A model generated the notes under the pieces. The model had not been told where the DNA came from, ran no database searches, and saw only the letters and a program-made list of their open reading frames with translations. A stretch of DNA of 64,000 nucleotides from an uncultured Eubacterium sp. (GTDB taxonomy: Bacteria > Bacillota > Clostridia > Lachnospirales > Lachnospiraceae), in assembly GCA_910584595.1 (NCBI GenBank), contig CAJUBQ010000010.1, positions 1 through 64,000 on the forward strand, in the 5' to 3' direction. Both the position numbers and the translations under genes were made by a program. This document shows, piece by piece, positions 1 to 8,901 of this stretch; within the stretch, counting starts at the first letter, position 1, and each line of letters opens with the position of its first letter.

Positions 1-227
1 TGGTGGAGAGCTGCCCTTGTTTCTTGTGACGTTGGAAGAATGTTTAGAAGCCCTTGGTATTCTGTACGAAACACAGGCGGCGAAGCCGCAGCAGCGCCTT
101 TAGCTGCTGGCGTTAAGCCAGGGCGAACCAGGCGGCGCGTCCGTTCGGTACCATAGTGTAAATGCAGAATGCTTAGGGATTCTTACATTCTGGAACAGGA
201 ACAAGAAACAAGGGCAGCTCTCCACCA
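1..227. repeat. 27-bp inverted repeat enclosing a GC-rich insert
   Basis: Bases 1-27 are a perfect inverted copy of bases 201-227; the arms then diverge but stay partly similar for about 15 more bases. The enclosed 170 bases are GC-rich compared with their surroundings and contain short GC-rich complementary segments, for example around 88-125. No reading frame in it looks like a gene. It lies downstream of the minus-strand gene ending at 339. It may be a miniature inverted-repeat element or a long hairpin, and it may continue beyond the left edge of the window. Confidence 0.6.
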
Positions 228-338
228 TCCGGCGTCCGGTAATCCAGAAAAAGCAACATTTTATCTAAACGGTGCTTTGTCACTTGTCCACCCCCGTGTA
301 TAGTAACCAACAGACGTTTCTGTTCACACCCATCCATT

Positions 339-1501
339 CTAAAATGCCAGAATCTTCTGCACAGTATGAGAAACCGGATAACTCTTCCAGCCGTAAATAC
401 CTTTCCGCCATCCGGCAAACTGCGCTTCAGGATCATAATACAGCCCATGGATCCTCACCCATGCATGACGTGTATAGCCGTCTGCAGCATGATCTCTGGA
501 ACCGCGTACCCGTCCGCACACGATATAGGGCTGATAGCCAATCTCTTCTGCAAGCGCCGCAAATGCACAGGCAAAGCCATAGCAATTTCCGGAACCGTCA
601 GACAGCATATGCCAGGCTGTCTTTCTTTGCCATCCTGCTTCGTTTAAATCAGGATATTTCACCGCATATCGGAACTTTCCGCCTACAACATAAGACCAAC
701 ATGCACGTAATTTCTGCCCTTTTGTCATACTTTCATCCGTAATGGCGTCGACTGTCTGCATCACTTTTATTTTCAGTCTGGAGTTATCGTCGTCTTTCGC
801 TGCTCCTTTACTGTTAAAGGTAATTCCCTGATAGATTGTATTTTTCTTTATTTTTCCATTCGCAGAAGCATAATACAGTTTTTTTCCAATCAGATGCCAG
901 CCGCCTGCTGCTTTTCCGTTTCTGTCCGCACAATAAATGCTGCTCCCAATCGTTACAAGACTCGTATCACCTGACTCAGCCAGCCTTCCCTTACTGTCAA
1001 AAATATAGGTCTCCCCATCGATCTTCTGCAGTCCGGTTAAAATTCTGCCGCTGCTTTTTGAAAAATAATACCGTTTTCCTCCTATTTTTTGCCAGCCTGT
1101 TGTCATTCGTCCGCTGGACGGAGAAAAATAACGCTTTCCTTCATCTGTTTCCTGCCAGCCTGTCAGCATAACTCCTGTTTCAGGCGAAAAATAATATACG
1201 CCGTCTTCCAGCTCCATGCATCCTGCTGACAACTCTCCTGTTCCCAGCTGAAAATAATAAGACTCTCCATCTATTTCCTGCCAGCCTTCCGCCATCTGTC
1301 CGGTCTGCGGAAAGAAATAATATCTTCTGCCATGGATCCCTGCCAGCCTGCAGATAACTGACCTGCTGTTACATTATTTTGGGTTTCGGGATATGACTGT
1401 GTCATTTCCGCTCCCAATATATCAGATCGATATCTGCCCAAAATACAGATACCCGCTAATATACATACGATCAGCATTCTTACTTTATTTTTTATGACCA
1501 T
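339..1501 (-). pseudogene. Secreted cell-wall-binding-repeat protein with transglutaminase-like domain, frameshifted
   Basis: The frame starting at 1501 encodes a signal peptide (hydrophobic residues near MLIVCILAGICILG) and the start of a first 'GWQ' repeat, then runs out at 1271. The rest lies in another frame, open down to 339. Read upstream of its first ATG (1295), that second frame gives GIHGRRYYFFPQTGQM, which completes the broken repeat exactly. One base is therefore missing or extra near 1334-1348. The body has about six choline/glucan-binding-type repeats (GW..I.G..YYF...G) followed by a transglutaminase-like fold with Cys (GNCYGFACAFA), His (RHAWVRI) and Asp (YYDPEAQ). The start lies 5 bases from the preceding gene's stop, so it is probably co-transcribed with 1507-2853. 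Either a true pseudogene or a sequencing error. Confidence 0.75.
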
Positions 1502-1506
1502 CGTTT

Positions 1507-2853
1507 TTACTCCATTAAGAATAATTCAAACTTGTTTTCTGTATCATACGCAATCGGAAGAAGCAGAGAAAATCCCTCCCGACCGTCTGCATCAGAAACC
1601 GGAAATGCCTCATACCATTGACTGCCATTGACTCTGATATAAATTCTGGAATTGTCTTTCAGCGCATCCGCAGGCGCCGTTCCTGTCACCTGTATAAAAT
1701 CACCTTGTTTTATTTGTCTTAAATCCGCAATTTCCAAAGTCTTTTCGGTTCCTGTTTCGATATCTGCCAGAGGAATTTCTATATCAGGGGCTTCCATATA
1801 AGGAGCTTCCTGCGCCATGTCCGGCAAAAACCGCTCCGCTCGTTCTATGATAAGTGTATCTGCCTGGTGTTGTGCAAGATCTTGCATCTGATAAGGCAAT
1901 GCCCGTGAAAAATATGCGGTTTCATATACTTCTGCCATATAAGGAAGCAGCGCGTTTCCAAAAGAATCCCGATACATAACAAGACTCCCCATGCCGTCAG
2001 AACGGGTGCTGATCTTCGGCGCAAAATTGCTCTCTACCTCCTCACAATAAGTAAACTGCGCAGGAGGATCATAATATATTTCTTCTTCAGGTTTTACAGC
2101 AGACGGATACAGCATTTTATCCAGATCCCCTTCAAAATCAGTGCGCACCGTAAATTTCCGGTCTGCATAAGACGGGCGCTGCTTGCCAAGTCCCTGCAGA
2201 ATCCGGTCTGCTGCCAACGCGGCTCCCTGATAATTCCAATGAGAATCTCTTTTATGATAAAGTATCTCCTGTTGATTCTGAAATACTTCATATAAATCGA
2301 TATAATTCACTCGCTCTGCCTGCAGATACTCTTTAAGCCTCTCCATATTGCCTTCAGTTTTTCGAAACGGCTGATAATAATACGGCATATAAGCTCCGTA
2401 CAAGGAGTTTTTATTGGGAGCTATCGTAAATGCAAACCGGATGCCGTTTTTTTGTGCATATTGCTGTATCATCGCAAGCGAATGGGCTACATCAAACAAC
2501 TGACGGTCTGTCATCTGCTCTGTACCCTGAAAATCTTTTAAAGAGTCTTTGTAAAACAGCCATCCGTCCTTGCCAACGATGACTTTTTGCTGCGAAGATA
2601 CCCCGAATGTTTTTCCCATCAGCTTTGCGTATCCGGTTACCATCTCGTTTCGAAACGCAAAGTGATCTTCAAACCATTTCCCTGCATCGCTTAGAAAATA
2701 TTTGTTGACTCCATCTTCTTCTAACAGTACCGGAGTTTTCGCAGTCTCACGGTTTTCCATAGACTGCGAAACACCCGAAAAAAATAATCCGGCTGACGGA
2801 AGCATACAGATGATGAAAAACAATCCAATATATATAACATACTTAATTTTCAT
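1507..2853 (-). CDS. AlgX/AlgJ-like SGNH-type protein (DHHW family), polysaccharide O-acetylation partner
   Basis: 448 aa. An N-terminal membrane anchor or signal segment (KYVIYIGLFFIICMLPSAGLF) is followed by an extracytoplasmic domain with the family features: WFEDHFAFRNEM near residues 60-71, GKDGWLFY near 95, and the catalytic-type D-S-H-W motif (KRDSHWNYQGA) near 205. A C-terminal segment of about 100 residues resembles a beta-rich carbohydrate-binding extension. Such proteins work with MBOAT acyltransferases to acetylate exported polysaccharides, and an MBOAT gene lies just upstream at 3162-4556. The ATG at 2853 has an AAGGAAA binding site. A palindromic repeat (2912-3150) separates it from the MBOAT gene. 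The substrate glycan is unknown. Confidence 0.75.
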   Translation of the reverse strand: MKIKYVIYIGLFFIICMLPSAGLFFSGVSQSMENRETAKTPVLLEEDGVNKYFLSDAGKWFEDHFAFRNEMVTGYAKLMGKTFGVSSQQKVIVGKDGWLFYKDSLKDFQGTEQMTDRQLFDVAHSLAMIQQYAQKNGIRFAFTIAPNKNSLYGAYMPYYYQPFRKTEGNMERLKEYLQAERVNYIDLYEVFQNQQEILYHKRDSHWNYQGAALAADRILQGLGKQRPSYADRKFTVRTDFEGDLDKMLYPSAVKPEEEIYYDPPAQFTYCEEVESNFAPKISTRSDGMGSLVMYRDSFGNALLPYMAEVYETAYFSRALPYQMQDLAQHQADTLIIERAERFLPDMAQEAPYMEAPDIEIPLADIETGTEKTLEIADLRQIKQGDFIQVTGTAPADALKDNSRIYIRVNGSQWYEAFPVSDADGREGFSLLLPIAYDTENKFELFLME

Positions 2854-2911
2854 TTTTCGTTTCCTTAAATATATAATACATCACAATATGTATGCAGGCA
2901 TATCATGATCT

Positions 2912-3075
2912 TAGAGCGTGTTTGAAAAATGCTTTCTGTGAGATGTGCTTCACAGTTTGTGGAGAATTTATCCCAAATTTAGGAGTCATAGTGGGCTATG
3001 TTGACTAAATTTGGGATGAATTCTCCGCAAAATGGGGAGTGCAGATCGCGGGAATGATTTTTCAAACACGCTCTA
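2912..3075. repeat. 164-bp palindromic element with 19-bp terminal inverted repeats
   Basis: TAGAGCGTGTTTGAAAAAT at 2912-2930 is perfectly complementary to 3057-3075. Inside it, a 22-bp pair around ATCCCAAATTTAG / CTAAATTTGGGAT matches at 21 of 22 positions, so most of the element could fold into one long hairpin. There is no coding capacity. This layout fits a miniature inverted-repeat (MITE-like) or REP-type element. Confidence 0.7.
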
Positions 3076-3131
3076 GGAACTGTAAAGAAAAATCCGGCGT
3101 AACTTTATCAGATTATTTCTTTACAGTTCCT
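3075..3131. repeat. Second palindrome, AGGAACTGTAAAGAAA arms
   Basis: AGGAACTGTAAAGAAA at 3075-3090 pairs perfectly with 3116-3131. The AGGAACTGTAA motif recurs at 29567, and a variant (AGGAACTATAG) lies near 16893, suggesting a dispersed short palindrome family. Immediately after it, GAGCGTGTTTGAAA reappears as a third copy of the neighbouring element's end. Confidence 0.6.
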
Positions 3132-3161
3132 TAGAGCGTGTTTGAAATAACTTCAAATATC

Positions 3162-4556
3162 TTAAAACCGAAAATAAATAAACGGGTTATAAGCGCCTCC
3201 GGCAAGATTCATCATGCAAACCGCCAGCAATACAAGCGAAGCCGGCCACAAAATCTTCTGCATCGGCTTTCTCTGCCCCAGTTTTCCCATGACCGGCACA
3301 GACGCCAATATTCCTGCTGCAAACGCTGTCAGATGCGCCGGTGTCAGCATAGACATGACCAAACGCATCGACGCATTCTCAAAATGCATCCCTGCAAACA
3401 TTTGAAAAACCCAAAACATTCCCTGCCGCATATGATCCGCTCTGAAAAAAACAAAACCAATCATTACTACAAGCACGACATAAACATGTCCAGCCAATTT
3501 TTTCCATCCGGTTTTCTCTTTTTGAAAAACCGCAGCAAATTCCTCCAGCATCAAAAAGCATCCGTGATACAAGCCCCAGAATAAAAATGTCACATTTGCG
3601 CCATGCCACATACCAGTACAGGCAAATACAATCATCTTATTTATGCAAGTTCTGGCACGTCCTTTTCGATTGCCGCCCAGGGGGATATACAAATATTCCC
3701 GAAACCATCCGGATAAAGAAATATGCCATCTTCTCCAAAAATCCCTGATCGATACGGCTCCATAAGGATACCGGAAGTTTTCCTTAAAATGAAATCCAAA
3801 CATCTGTCCCATGCCGATTGCCATATCGCTGTATCCGCTGAAATCAAAATAGATTTGAAGCATATAAGCAGCCGCGCCAAGCCAGGCTCCAAATATATTG
3901 ATCTGTTCCATCGGAGCAGTAAACAATGTATCTGCGATCTCCCCCATATAGTTAGCGATCAACACTTTTTTTCCAAGCCCGCCTATAAACCTGCGGATTC
4001 CTTTCGCTGCTTCCTGCACACAAAATCTGCGGTTAACCAGCTCTTTTTCCACATCATGATATTTCACAATCGGCCCTGCAATCAGCTGCGGAAACAGAGA
4101 AATGTACAGCAGCACATACATAAAATTTTTCTGCGGCTGCACTTCCCCGCGATACACATCGATGACATATGACATTGCCTGAAACGTAAAAAAAGAAATG
4201 CCAACCGGCAGAGCTATTTGCGGAACCGGCAGCTCCCATCCTGTCATACTGTTGAAAAGCTCTGCCAGAAACGCCGTGTATTTAAAAATACAAAGTATCC
4301 CCAAATTCATAATCACTGCAGCTGTTAAAAGCATCTTGCGGCGCTCTATGCAGCTGTGAATCCACAACGCAGCCGCATAATTAAAAAATGACGACGCAAT
4401 CATTAAAAATACATACACGGGTTCCCCATATGCGTAAAAAAGAAGACTGGCTGCCAGCAGCAAAATATTTCTTCCTGCATTGGATGGCAGCAGCCAGTAA
4501 ATAAACAATACAGCCGGGAGAAAAATACTAATAAACACAAGAGAACTGAAAACCAT
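3162..4556 (-). CDS. MBOAT-family O-acyltransferase (AlgI/DltB-like)
   Basis: 464 aa, a polytopic membrane protein with about ten or more hydrophobic segments. It carries MBOAT landmarks: LPVGISFFTFQAMSYVIDVY near residue 117, FPQLIAGPIVKY near 155, YFDFSGYSDMAIG near 236, the RDFWRRWHISLSGWFREYLY block (second conserved His at 278), and GMWHGAN with the catalytic-type His at about 318. Family members transfer acyl groups, usually acetyl, across the membrane to surface polysaccharides or teichoic acids. Its partner is likely the AlgX/AlgJ-like protein downstream. The gene follows the transglutaminase-like gene by 14 bases. Confidence 0.85.
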   Translation of the reverse strand: MVFSSLVFISIFLPAVLFIYWLLPSNAGRNILLLAASLLFYAYGEPVYVFLMIASSFFNYAAALWIHSCIERRKMLLTAAVIMNLGILCIFKYTAFLAELFNSMTGWELPVPQIALPVGISFFTFQAMSYVIDVYRGEVQPQKNFMYVLLYISLFPQLIAGPIVKYHDVEKELVNRRFCVQEAAKGIRRFIGGLGKKVLIANYMGEIADTLFTAPMEQINIFGAWLGAAAYMLQIYFDFSGYSDMAIGMGQMFGFHFKENFRYPYGAVSIRDFWRRWHISLSGWFREYLYIPLGGNRKGRARTCINKMIVFACTGMWHGANVTFLFWGLYHGCFLMLEEFAAVFQKEKTGWKKLAGHVYVVLVVMIGFVFFRADHMRQGMFWVFQMFAGMHFENASMRLVMSMLTPAHLTAFAAGILASVPVMGKLGQRKPMQKILWPASLVLLAVCMMNLAGGAYNPFIYFRF

Positions 4557-4570
4557 GTTCCTGCACCCTC

Positions 4571-5149
4571 TTAAAATGCCGCTTCATAATATGTTGTATT
4601 TTTGAATTTATCATAAGTATTTTTCAGATTATTTCGTTTTTTAAGACAATATTTATTAGAACAATCAGCTGCATATTTATCCATGTTAGGATCACAAATA
4701 TACCATTTTCCGCCGATCTTAACCTCTGCCCAGGCATGTTTTTGCAAGTTGCCGCTAAATCCGTCTGTCTGGCCTACCCCGATACGTACGCTGTACCCGG
4801 TAGCCTTTTTTGCAAGAAATGCATATGCGGCCGCATAATGATAACAGCTTCCTTTTTTATCCTCAAACATTTCAAGCGCATAATCTTTTTCCCATCCGTC
4901 ATATGCTTCAAAACCGGTTTTACGGCCATAATCATATTCTTTTTGCACATAAGTAAACAGCTTCTTTAATTTCTTTTTTGCGCTGTCTTTTGATTTTACC
5001 TGTTTGTCTACAATCTTTGTTACGGCCTCATCCAGTTTGTTTCCTGCTGACGCGGCTGCTGTTGTCTGCGTCAGCGCAACAGTAATCATGCATACGGCCA
5101 ATAATAAGCTGACGATTTTCTTAAAATTACTTTCTGTTTTTGTTAACAT
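4571..5149 (-). CDS. Secreted transglutaminase-like protein
   Basis: About 192 aa. A signal peptide (KKIVSLLLAVCMITVALTQTTAAASA) precedes a small transglutaminase/protease-like domain with Cys in KKGSCYHYAAAYAFL, His in QKHAWAEV and Asp in YICDPNMD, the expected C-H-D order. An ATG six bases further upstream (5155) is possible, but the G-rich binding site (AGGGGGATG) sits correctly only for the ATG at 5149. It lies between the wall-binding-repeat gene (10-base gap) and the MBOAT gene (14-base gap). Cross-linking or peptidase activity at the cell surface is inferred from the fold. Confidence 0.75.
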   Translation of the reverse strand: MLTKTESNFKKIVSLLLAVCMITVALTQTTAAASAGNKLDEAVTKIVDKQVKSKDSAKKKLKKLFTYVQKEYDYGRKTGFEAYDGWEKDYALEMFEDKKGSCYHYAAAYAFLAKKATGYSVRIGVGQTDGFSGNLQKHAWAEVKIGGKWYICDPNMDKYAADCSNKYCLKKRNNLKNTYDKFKNTTYYEAAF

Positions 5150-5159
5150 TTTCATCCCC

Positions 5160-5966
5160 CTATTCTACTCCCATAAAAATCTCGGTTCCTTTGTCCGGCT
5201 TAAACGTATAAACTGTAAATCCCTCATAGGTGAGAATCCCATCTTTGCCTCTTCCATAACAGCTGGCATAATATTTTGCTTTTTTCGGCTTACCAATATA
5301 TTTTTGCAAACCGGAAAACGGCTTCTCATACTTTGCGGTTTTGCGTATTTTTTGTGTTTTTTCTTTGTTAAATTTGCCATTGGCATTAAAACTGTAGAAT
5401 TTTTCTTTGATTACCGTAATTCCTGTAACCATTGCCCCTGTTTCATCAAAATAATACTTCTTATCATCCGACCAGCCGCCACATGCTCTTCCCTCTGCAT
5501 CCACATAATATTTTAATTGCTGTCCGTCTTCGGTCTCTATTTTGACAATTTTTGTATCGGATGGGCGAATCAGCCTGCCTTCCTGGTCGAACACAAAATA
5601 CTCTCCGTCAATCTTACAGCTTAAAACTGAAGCCTTCCCTTTCTCATTAAAATAGAACGTACCCTCTTCTGCCGTCACCCATCTGTCTGTTACAGGCTGT
5701 CCGTCTTCATAATAACAGTACTGTCCATTTTCTTTTCTAAGACCTTCCTGCTGTCCGTCTTGTACATCTTCCGGCATCGTTTCTGATGTAATTGTTACCG
5801 GTGCAAATGTTTGTGATGCAATCGTTATTGATGCAGCCGTTTCTGATGCAATCGTTTTAAAGGAATCAGACGCCGCGCATACTGAAACATTTTGAGCGCA
5901 CAGTCCCGTTCCAATCATTGCTGTACAAGCAACCGCACAAGATATCCTTTTCATTACTCCTGCCAT
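5160..5966 (-). CDS. Secreted protein with cell-wall-binding repeats
   Basis: About 268 aa from the ATG at 5966, chosen because GGGGAGG lies just upstream; an ATG at 5996 is less likely. A signal peptide (CAVACTAMIGTGLCAQ) is followed by a Thr/Ser-rich linker with internal repetition (TIASQTFAPVTITSET). Four to five aromatic/glycine repeats of the choline/glucan-binding type come next (YYEDGQPVTDRW, FYFNEKG, KYYVDAEGRACGGW, KYYFDETGAMVTG). The last 65 residues are a lysine-rich tail with no recognised domain. The repeats suggest non-covalent wall or glycan attachment. Confidence 0.7.
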   Translation of the reverse strand: MAGVMKRISCAVACTAMIGTGLCAQNVSVCAASDSFKTIASETAASITIASQTFAPVTITSETMPEDVQDGQQEGLRKENGQYCYYEDGQPVTDRWVTAEEGTFYFNEKGKASVLSCKIDGEYFVFDQEGRLIRPSDTKIVKIETEDGQQLKYYVDAEGRACGGWSDDKKYYFDETGAMVTGITVIKEKFYSFNANGKFNKEKTQKIRKTAKYEKPFSGLQKYIGKPKKAKYYASCYGRGKDGILTYEGFTVYTFKPDKGTEIFMGVE

Positions 5967-6005
5967 AATTTTCCTCCCCTGAATTCTTATTCCCATGTTT
6001 TCTCA

Positions 6006-7049
6006 TCAGTCTATGGAGACTAATGTATATGCGCTGCTTCCCAATCCTATTTTCTCTGCATACTCCAACGCATACTCTCCATTCAGCTTTTCCATCCAGT
6101 TTACAAACGTTTCATTTCCATCTTCCATATAGACGAAATCTACACATGCCTGATCCAGCGCAACCGGATCTGCTGAAGCCAGAACTCCAATTTCCCTGCC
6201 GTCTCGCTCCGACGCAGTATCATCAAATCCACCGTCTATGGAACGCTGATTCATAATATTCATATATAGTACATTTCCGTTCATTGCATCTGTAACCGAT
6301 TTTCCGGCTTCTGCCATAGATTCCAAAAACGTATCCTGGTTTGCTCCTCGCGGATCTGTATCGCTGCTGCCGGCGGAATAAATCAGACATTTTCCTTCTG
6401 CAGAGCTGATACCGACAGATACATTTTTTACCGCACCGTCAAATCCTGCCGCAGCATGTCCCTGAAAATAGGAAATTACTAATAGCCCATCGTATTCTGA
6501 AAAATGATTCCCGACATAATTTTCCTTTAAATGCAGGCCGTCTTCCACTGGGATTGTCTGTGAACCATCTTCATCCAGCACTGTTACTTTCGCGATTTCA
6601 GAAAGTTTTGAATTTTCCGCTGGCTGCAGATCATCCCTTGTACTGCATGTTACAATCGTACCTTCCACAACTTGCACCAGCTCCCGAAACAACTCGGGTT
6701 CCAGATTATTTCCAGACGGAAGCTCTCCTGCTGATATTTTCACTGCCGTATGATTTCCTTTCATCTTTTCGTCCAATGATCGGTACAGGTTTACCAAAGA
6801 TTTTGACGAAATCTCTTCCGTCATATACACAATCGGCACTGTATCCGCATATTGTCTTAAAGCGGCTTCCTGATCGGACTGCGCAGACGTTTGCGTCATA
6901 TCTTCGTTATCCATATCTTCTGTCTGCTCAGAGCTGCTTTGTTCCGTACCGGATTCTTGCTGCACCGCATGGTCGGTAACCGACTTTGATCCACACGCTG
7001 CAAAAAGCGACCCTAATATCATACATAATAAAATCGTCAGTTTTTTCAT
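6006..7049 (-). CDS. DUF362-domain lipoprotein
   Basis: About 347 aa from the ATG at 7049, which has a G-rich binding site and begins a clear lipoprotein signal (MKKLTILLCMILGSLFAAC). After an acidic Ser/Glu-rich linker comes a DUF362-type domain: VPIVYMTEEISSKSLVNLY, TAVKISAGELPSGNNLEPEL, and the typical ending IGVLASADPVALDQACVDFV. DUF362 proteins are often fused to ferredoxin domains; no CxxCxxC cluster is present here. The biochemical role is unknown. It is the most upstream gene of the 0.3-7 kb surface cluster. Confidence 0.75.
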   Translation of the reverse strand: MKKLTILLCMILGSLFAACGSKSVTDHAVQQESGTEQSSSEQTEDMDNEDMTQTSAQSDQEAALRQYADTVPIVYMTEEISSKSLVNLYRSLDEKMKGNHTAVKISAGELPSGNNLEPELFRELVQVVEGTIVTCSTRDDLQPAENSKLSEIAKVTVLDEDGSQTIPVEDGLHLKENYVGNHFSEYDGLLVISYFQGHAAAGFDGAVKNVSVGISSAEGKCLIYSAGSSDTDPRGANQDTFLESMAEAGKSVTDAMNGNVLYMNIMNQRSIDGGFDDTASERDGREIGVLASADPVALDQACVDFVYMEDGNETFVNWMEKLNGEYALEYAEKIGLGSSAYTLVSID

Positions 7050-7159
7050 CCCCCAGCTCCCCCTTTTGCTTTTTCTGTCAAAAAACGACATTTCACTGAC
7101 ATTATATACGAAACAAAGATTTTATGGAAGTATGCAGATGTATTTTTTATCATTTTTTG

Positions 7160-8404
7160 TCAACTTCTGTAATCTGCATTTATCTTAACATAGTCATAGG
7201 TCAAGTCACAGCCCCATGCTTTTGCTGATACATTCCCCTGATTCAGTTGAATCCGTATTTCTATCTCTTCTTCTGCAAGAACCGCCGCCGCTTCTTCTTC
7301 TGAAAATGCCAATCCGTTTCCATCACGGCATACAAGCACGCTTCCTTTTTCAGAAGCCAGCTCCACATCTACTTTGCTCATATCCAGATCTGTATCCGAA
7401 TAGCCAAGCGCACACAAAATACGCCCACAGTTAGCATCCGCGCCAAACATCGCACTTTTTACGAGAGAAGAACCAATGACACTCTTTGCAGCCGCAATCG
7501 CCGTATCCAAATCCGGCGCTCCGGTACAGGTGCATTCTAACATCTTGCTGGCTCCTTCCCCATCTGCAGCAAGCATTTTGGTTAAATGCATAAGGACAAG
7601 ATAAAGCGCCTTTTTAAACACTTCATACGACTCATCCTCTGCTGTTATTTCCGGATTTCCTGCTTTCCCATTCGCAAGAATACAAACCATATCATTTGTA
7701 GATGTATCTCCATCAATACTTAAGCAATTATAAGTTACTTTGACAATATCATGCAGCGCCCGGTCAAGCATCTTTGCAGAAATCGCCGCGTCTGTCGTTA
7801 CAAAATTCAGCGTTGTAGCCATATTCGGATGAATCATTCCGCTGCCCTTCGCCATACCTCCCAGACGGCATATTTTTCCATTTAACCGGAAAGAAACTGC
7901 CACTTCTTTTTTGACCGTATCTGTCGTCATAATTGCGGCTGCTGCTTCCCCATGATTTTCCGGAGCCAGCCCCGCTGCAAGCCTGCCAATATGTTCTGCA
8001 ATCGGCTCTATCGGCAATGCCTGTCCGATCACACCCGTAGATGCCACAATTACTTCTTCCGGCGTAATCTTTAGTTCCTGCGCCGTAAGAACGCACATTC
8101 TCCACGCCTTTTCTTCCCCATCCGCATTACATGTATTGGCATTTTTGCTGTTAACAATGACAGCTCTTGCCTTACCGTCTGTCGCATCCAGATTTTTTTT
8201 GGTCACAAGTATCGGCGCACCTTTTACTTTGTTTGTCGTATATACCGCAGCCGCATTACAAAGCTTTTCGCTGTAAATAATTCCAAGATCATTTTTATCC
8301 GGACGCGGATCCAGCCCGCAATGGCAGCCATTTGCGCAAAATCCATCTGCTGCGCAGACTCCTCCCTCCACATATTCATATCCTGTTTCTTGTTGAAACT
8401 TCAT
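7160..8404 (-). CDS. argJ: Bifunctional glutamate N-acetyltransferase / ornithine acetyltransferase ArgJ
   Basis: 414 aa, normal family length. ArgJ recycles the acetyl group from N-acetylornithine to glutamate in arginine biosynthesis and can also use acetyl-CoA. The autoprocessing site is visible at GMIHPNMATTLNF, with the nucleophilic Thr at about 197 that splits alpha and beta chains. The frame is open further upstream, but the ATG at 8404 has a strong AAGGAGGAG site and a matching promoter 55-85 bases upstream, so the longer version is not real. It stands alone; other arg genes are not in the window. Confidence 0.95.
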   Translation of the reverse strand: MKFQQETGYEYVEGGVCAADGFCANGCHCGLDPRPDKNDLGIIYSEKLCNAAAVYTTNKVKGAPILVTKKNLDATDGKARAVIVNSKNANTCNADGEEKAWRMCVLTAQELKITPEEVIVASTGVIGQALPIEPIAEHIGRLAAGLAPENHGEAAAAIMTTDTVKKEVAVSFRLNGKICRLGGMAKGSGMIHPNMATTLNFVTTDAAISAKMLDRALHDIVKVTYNCLSIDGDTSTNDMVCILANGKAGNPEITAEDESYEVFKKALYLVLMHLTKMLAADGEGASKMLECTCTGAPDLDTAIAAAKSVIGSSLVKSAMFGADANCGRILCALGYSDTDLDMSKVDVELASEKGSVLVCRDGNGLAFSEEEAAAVLAEEEIEIRIQLNQGNVSAKAWGCDLTYDYVKINADYRS

Positions 8405-8458
8405 GTTCTCCTCCTTAAATAATTCAGCAACCCGTTGACATTTTTTTATCCGCTTCAT

Positions 8459-8487
8459 ATTATAGCCCGCACCATGAAGGAATTCAA
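8459..8487 (-). promoter_or_regulatory. Sigma-A-type promoter of argJ
   Basis: On the minus strand TTGAAT (8482-8487) and TATAAT (8459-8464) are separated by 17 bases. The predicted start leaves a leader of only about 45 bases. No ARG-box was recognised. Confidence 0.75.
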
Positions 8488-8584
8488 TAGTTAACAAATT
8501 TTCCGTCCGGATTTGTATATATTTTCTAAATTGCCGCATACTTGATAAGGTCAATATGTTAATTTCAGAAAGGAGATTATAACG

Positions 8585-8764
8585 ATGAATCCAGATGAAG
8601 TAATTTGCAGCTGCCTGAATATCACAAAAGGAATGATTAAAGAAGCTGTAGACAATGGAGCAAAAACATTTGAAGAAGTACAGGAGAAAACGGATGTAGG
8701 CACAGTTTGCGGCGCCTGTGTCGAAGATGTGGAAAAGCTGATTGCAGAGCTGACCGGAAAATAA
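8585..8764 (+). CDS. Small BFD-like [2Fe-2S]-binding protein
   Basis: 59 aa, divergent from argJ. The pattern ICSCLNITKGMIKEAV...VGTVCGACVEDVEKLI has CxC near residue 8 and CxxC near 42, the four-cysteine arrangement of the bacterioferritin-associated ferredoxin (BFD) fold also found in NifU and NirB. An AAAGGAG site lies 9 bases before the ATG. Free-standing BFD domains of this length are common in Clostridia and probably bind a 2Fe-2S cluster; a partner is not evident. No obvious operon mate. Confidence 0.85.
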   Translation: MNPDEVICSCLNITKGMIKEAVDNGAKTFEEVQEKTDVGTVCGACVEDVEKLIAELTGK

Positions 8765-8770
8765 TTGTAC

Positions 8771-8901
8771 CGTGTACACAAAGGAATGTCCGGGAAATTA
8801 TGCCAAAAGCAACCGTTTTTGATAGAATGTTGCTTTTGTGGATACCCGGACAGCTCCCCTTACACGACGTCCGAGAAGCCAAAGGCAACATTCTATCAAA
8901 A
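8771..8901. repeat. Compound inverted repeat downstream of the BFD gene
   Basis: Two overlapping inverted repeats. TTTTGATAGAATGTTGCTTT (8817-8836) pairs with 8882-8901 at all but one or two positions. GTCCGGG...AAAAGCAAC (8789-8814) pairs with GTTGCTTTT...CCCGGAC (8829-8851). The ends CGTGTA (8771) and TACACG (8861) also match. It could act as a terminator for the short gene before it or be a small mobile repeat. Confidence 0.5.

Larger units (their letters stand above)
2854..3161. other. Intergenic stretch filled by nested palindromic repeats
   Basis: This 308-base gap has no gene. It holds a large imperfect palindrome (2912-3075), a second hairpin (3075-3131) and a third copy of the outer terminal motif from about 3132. 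It interrupts an otherwise tightly packed minus-strand gene run. Confidence 0.8.

Noticed and set aside
8405..8779. N-terminal extension of argJ
   Set aside because: It overlaps the argJ promoter and the divergent BFD-like gene, and the family start at 8404 has a strong binding site.
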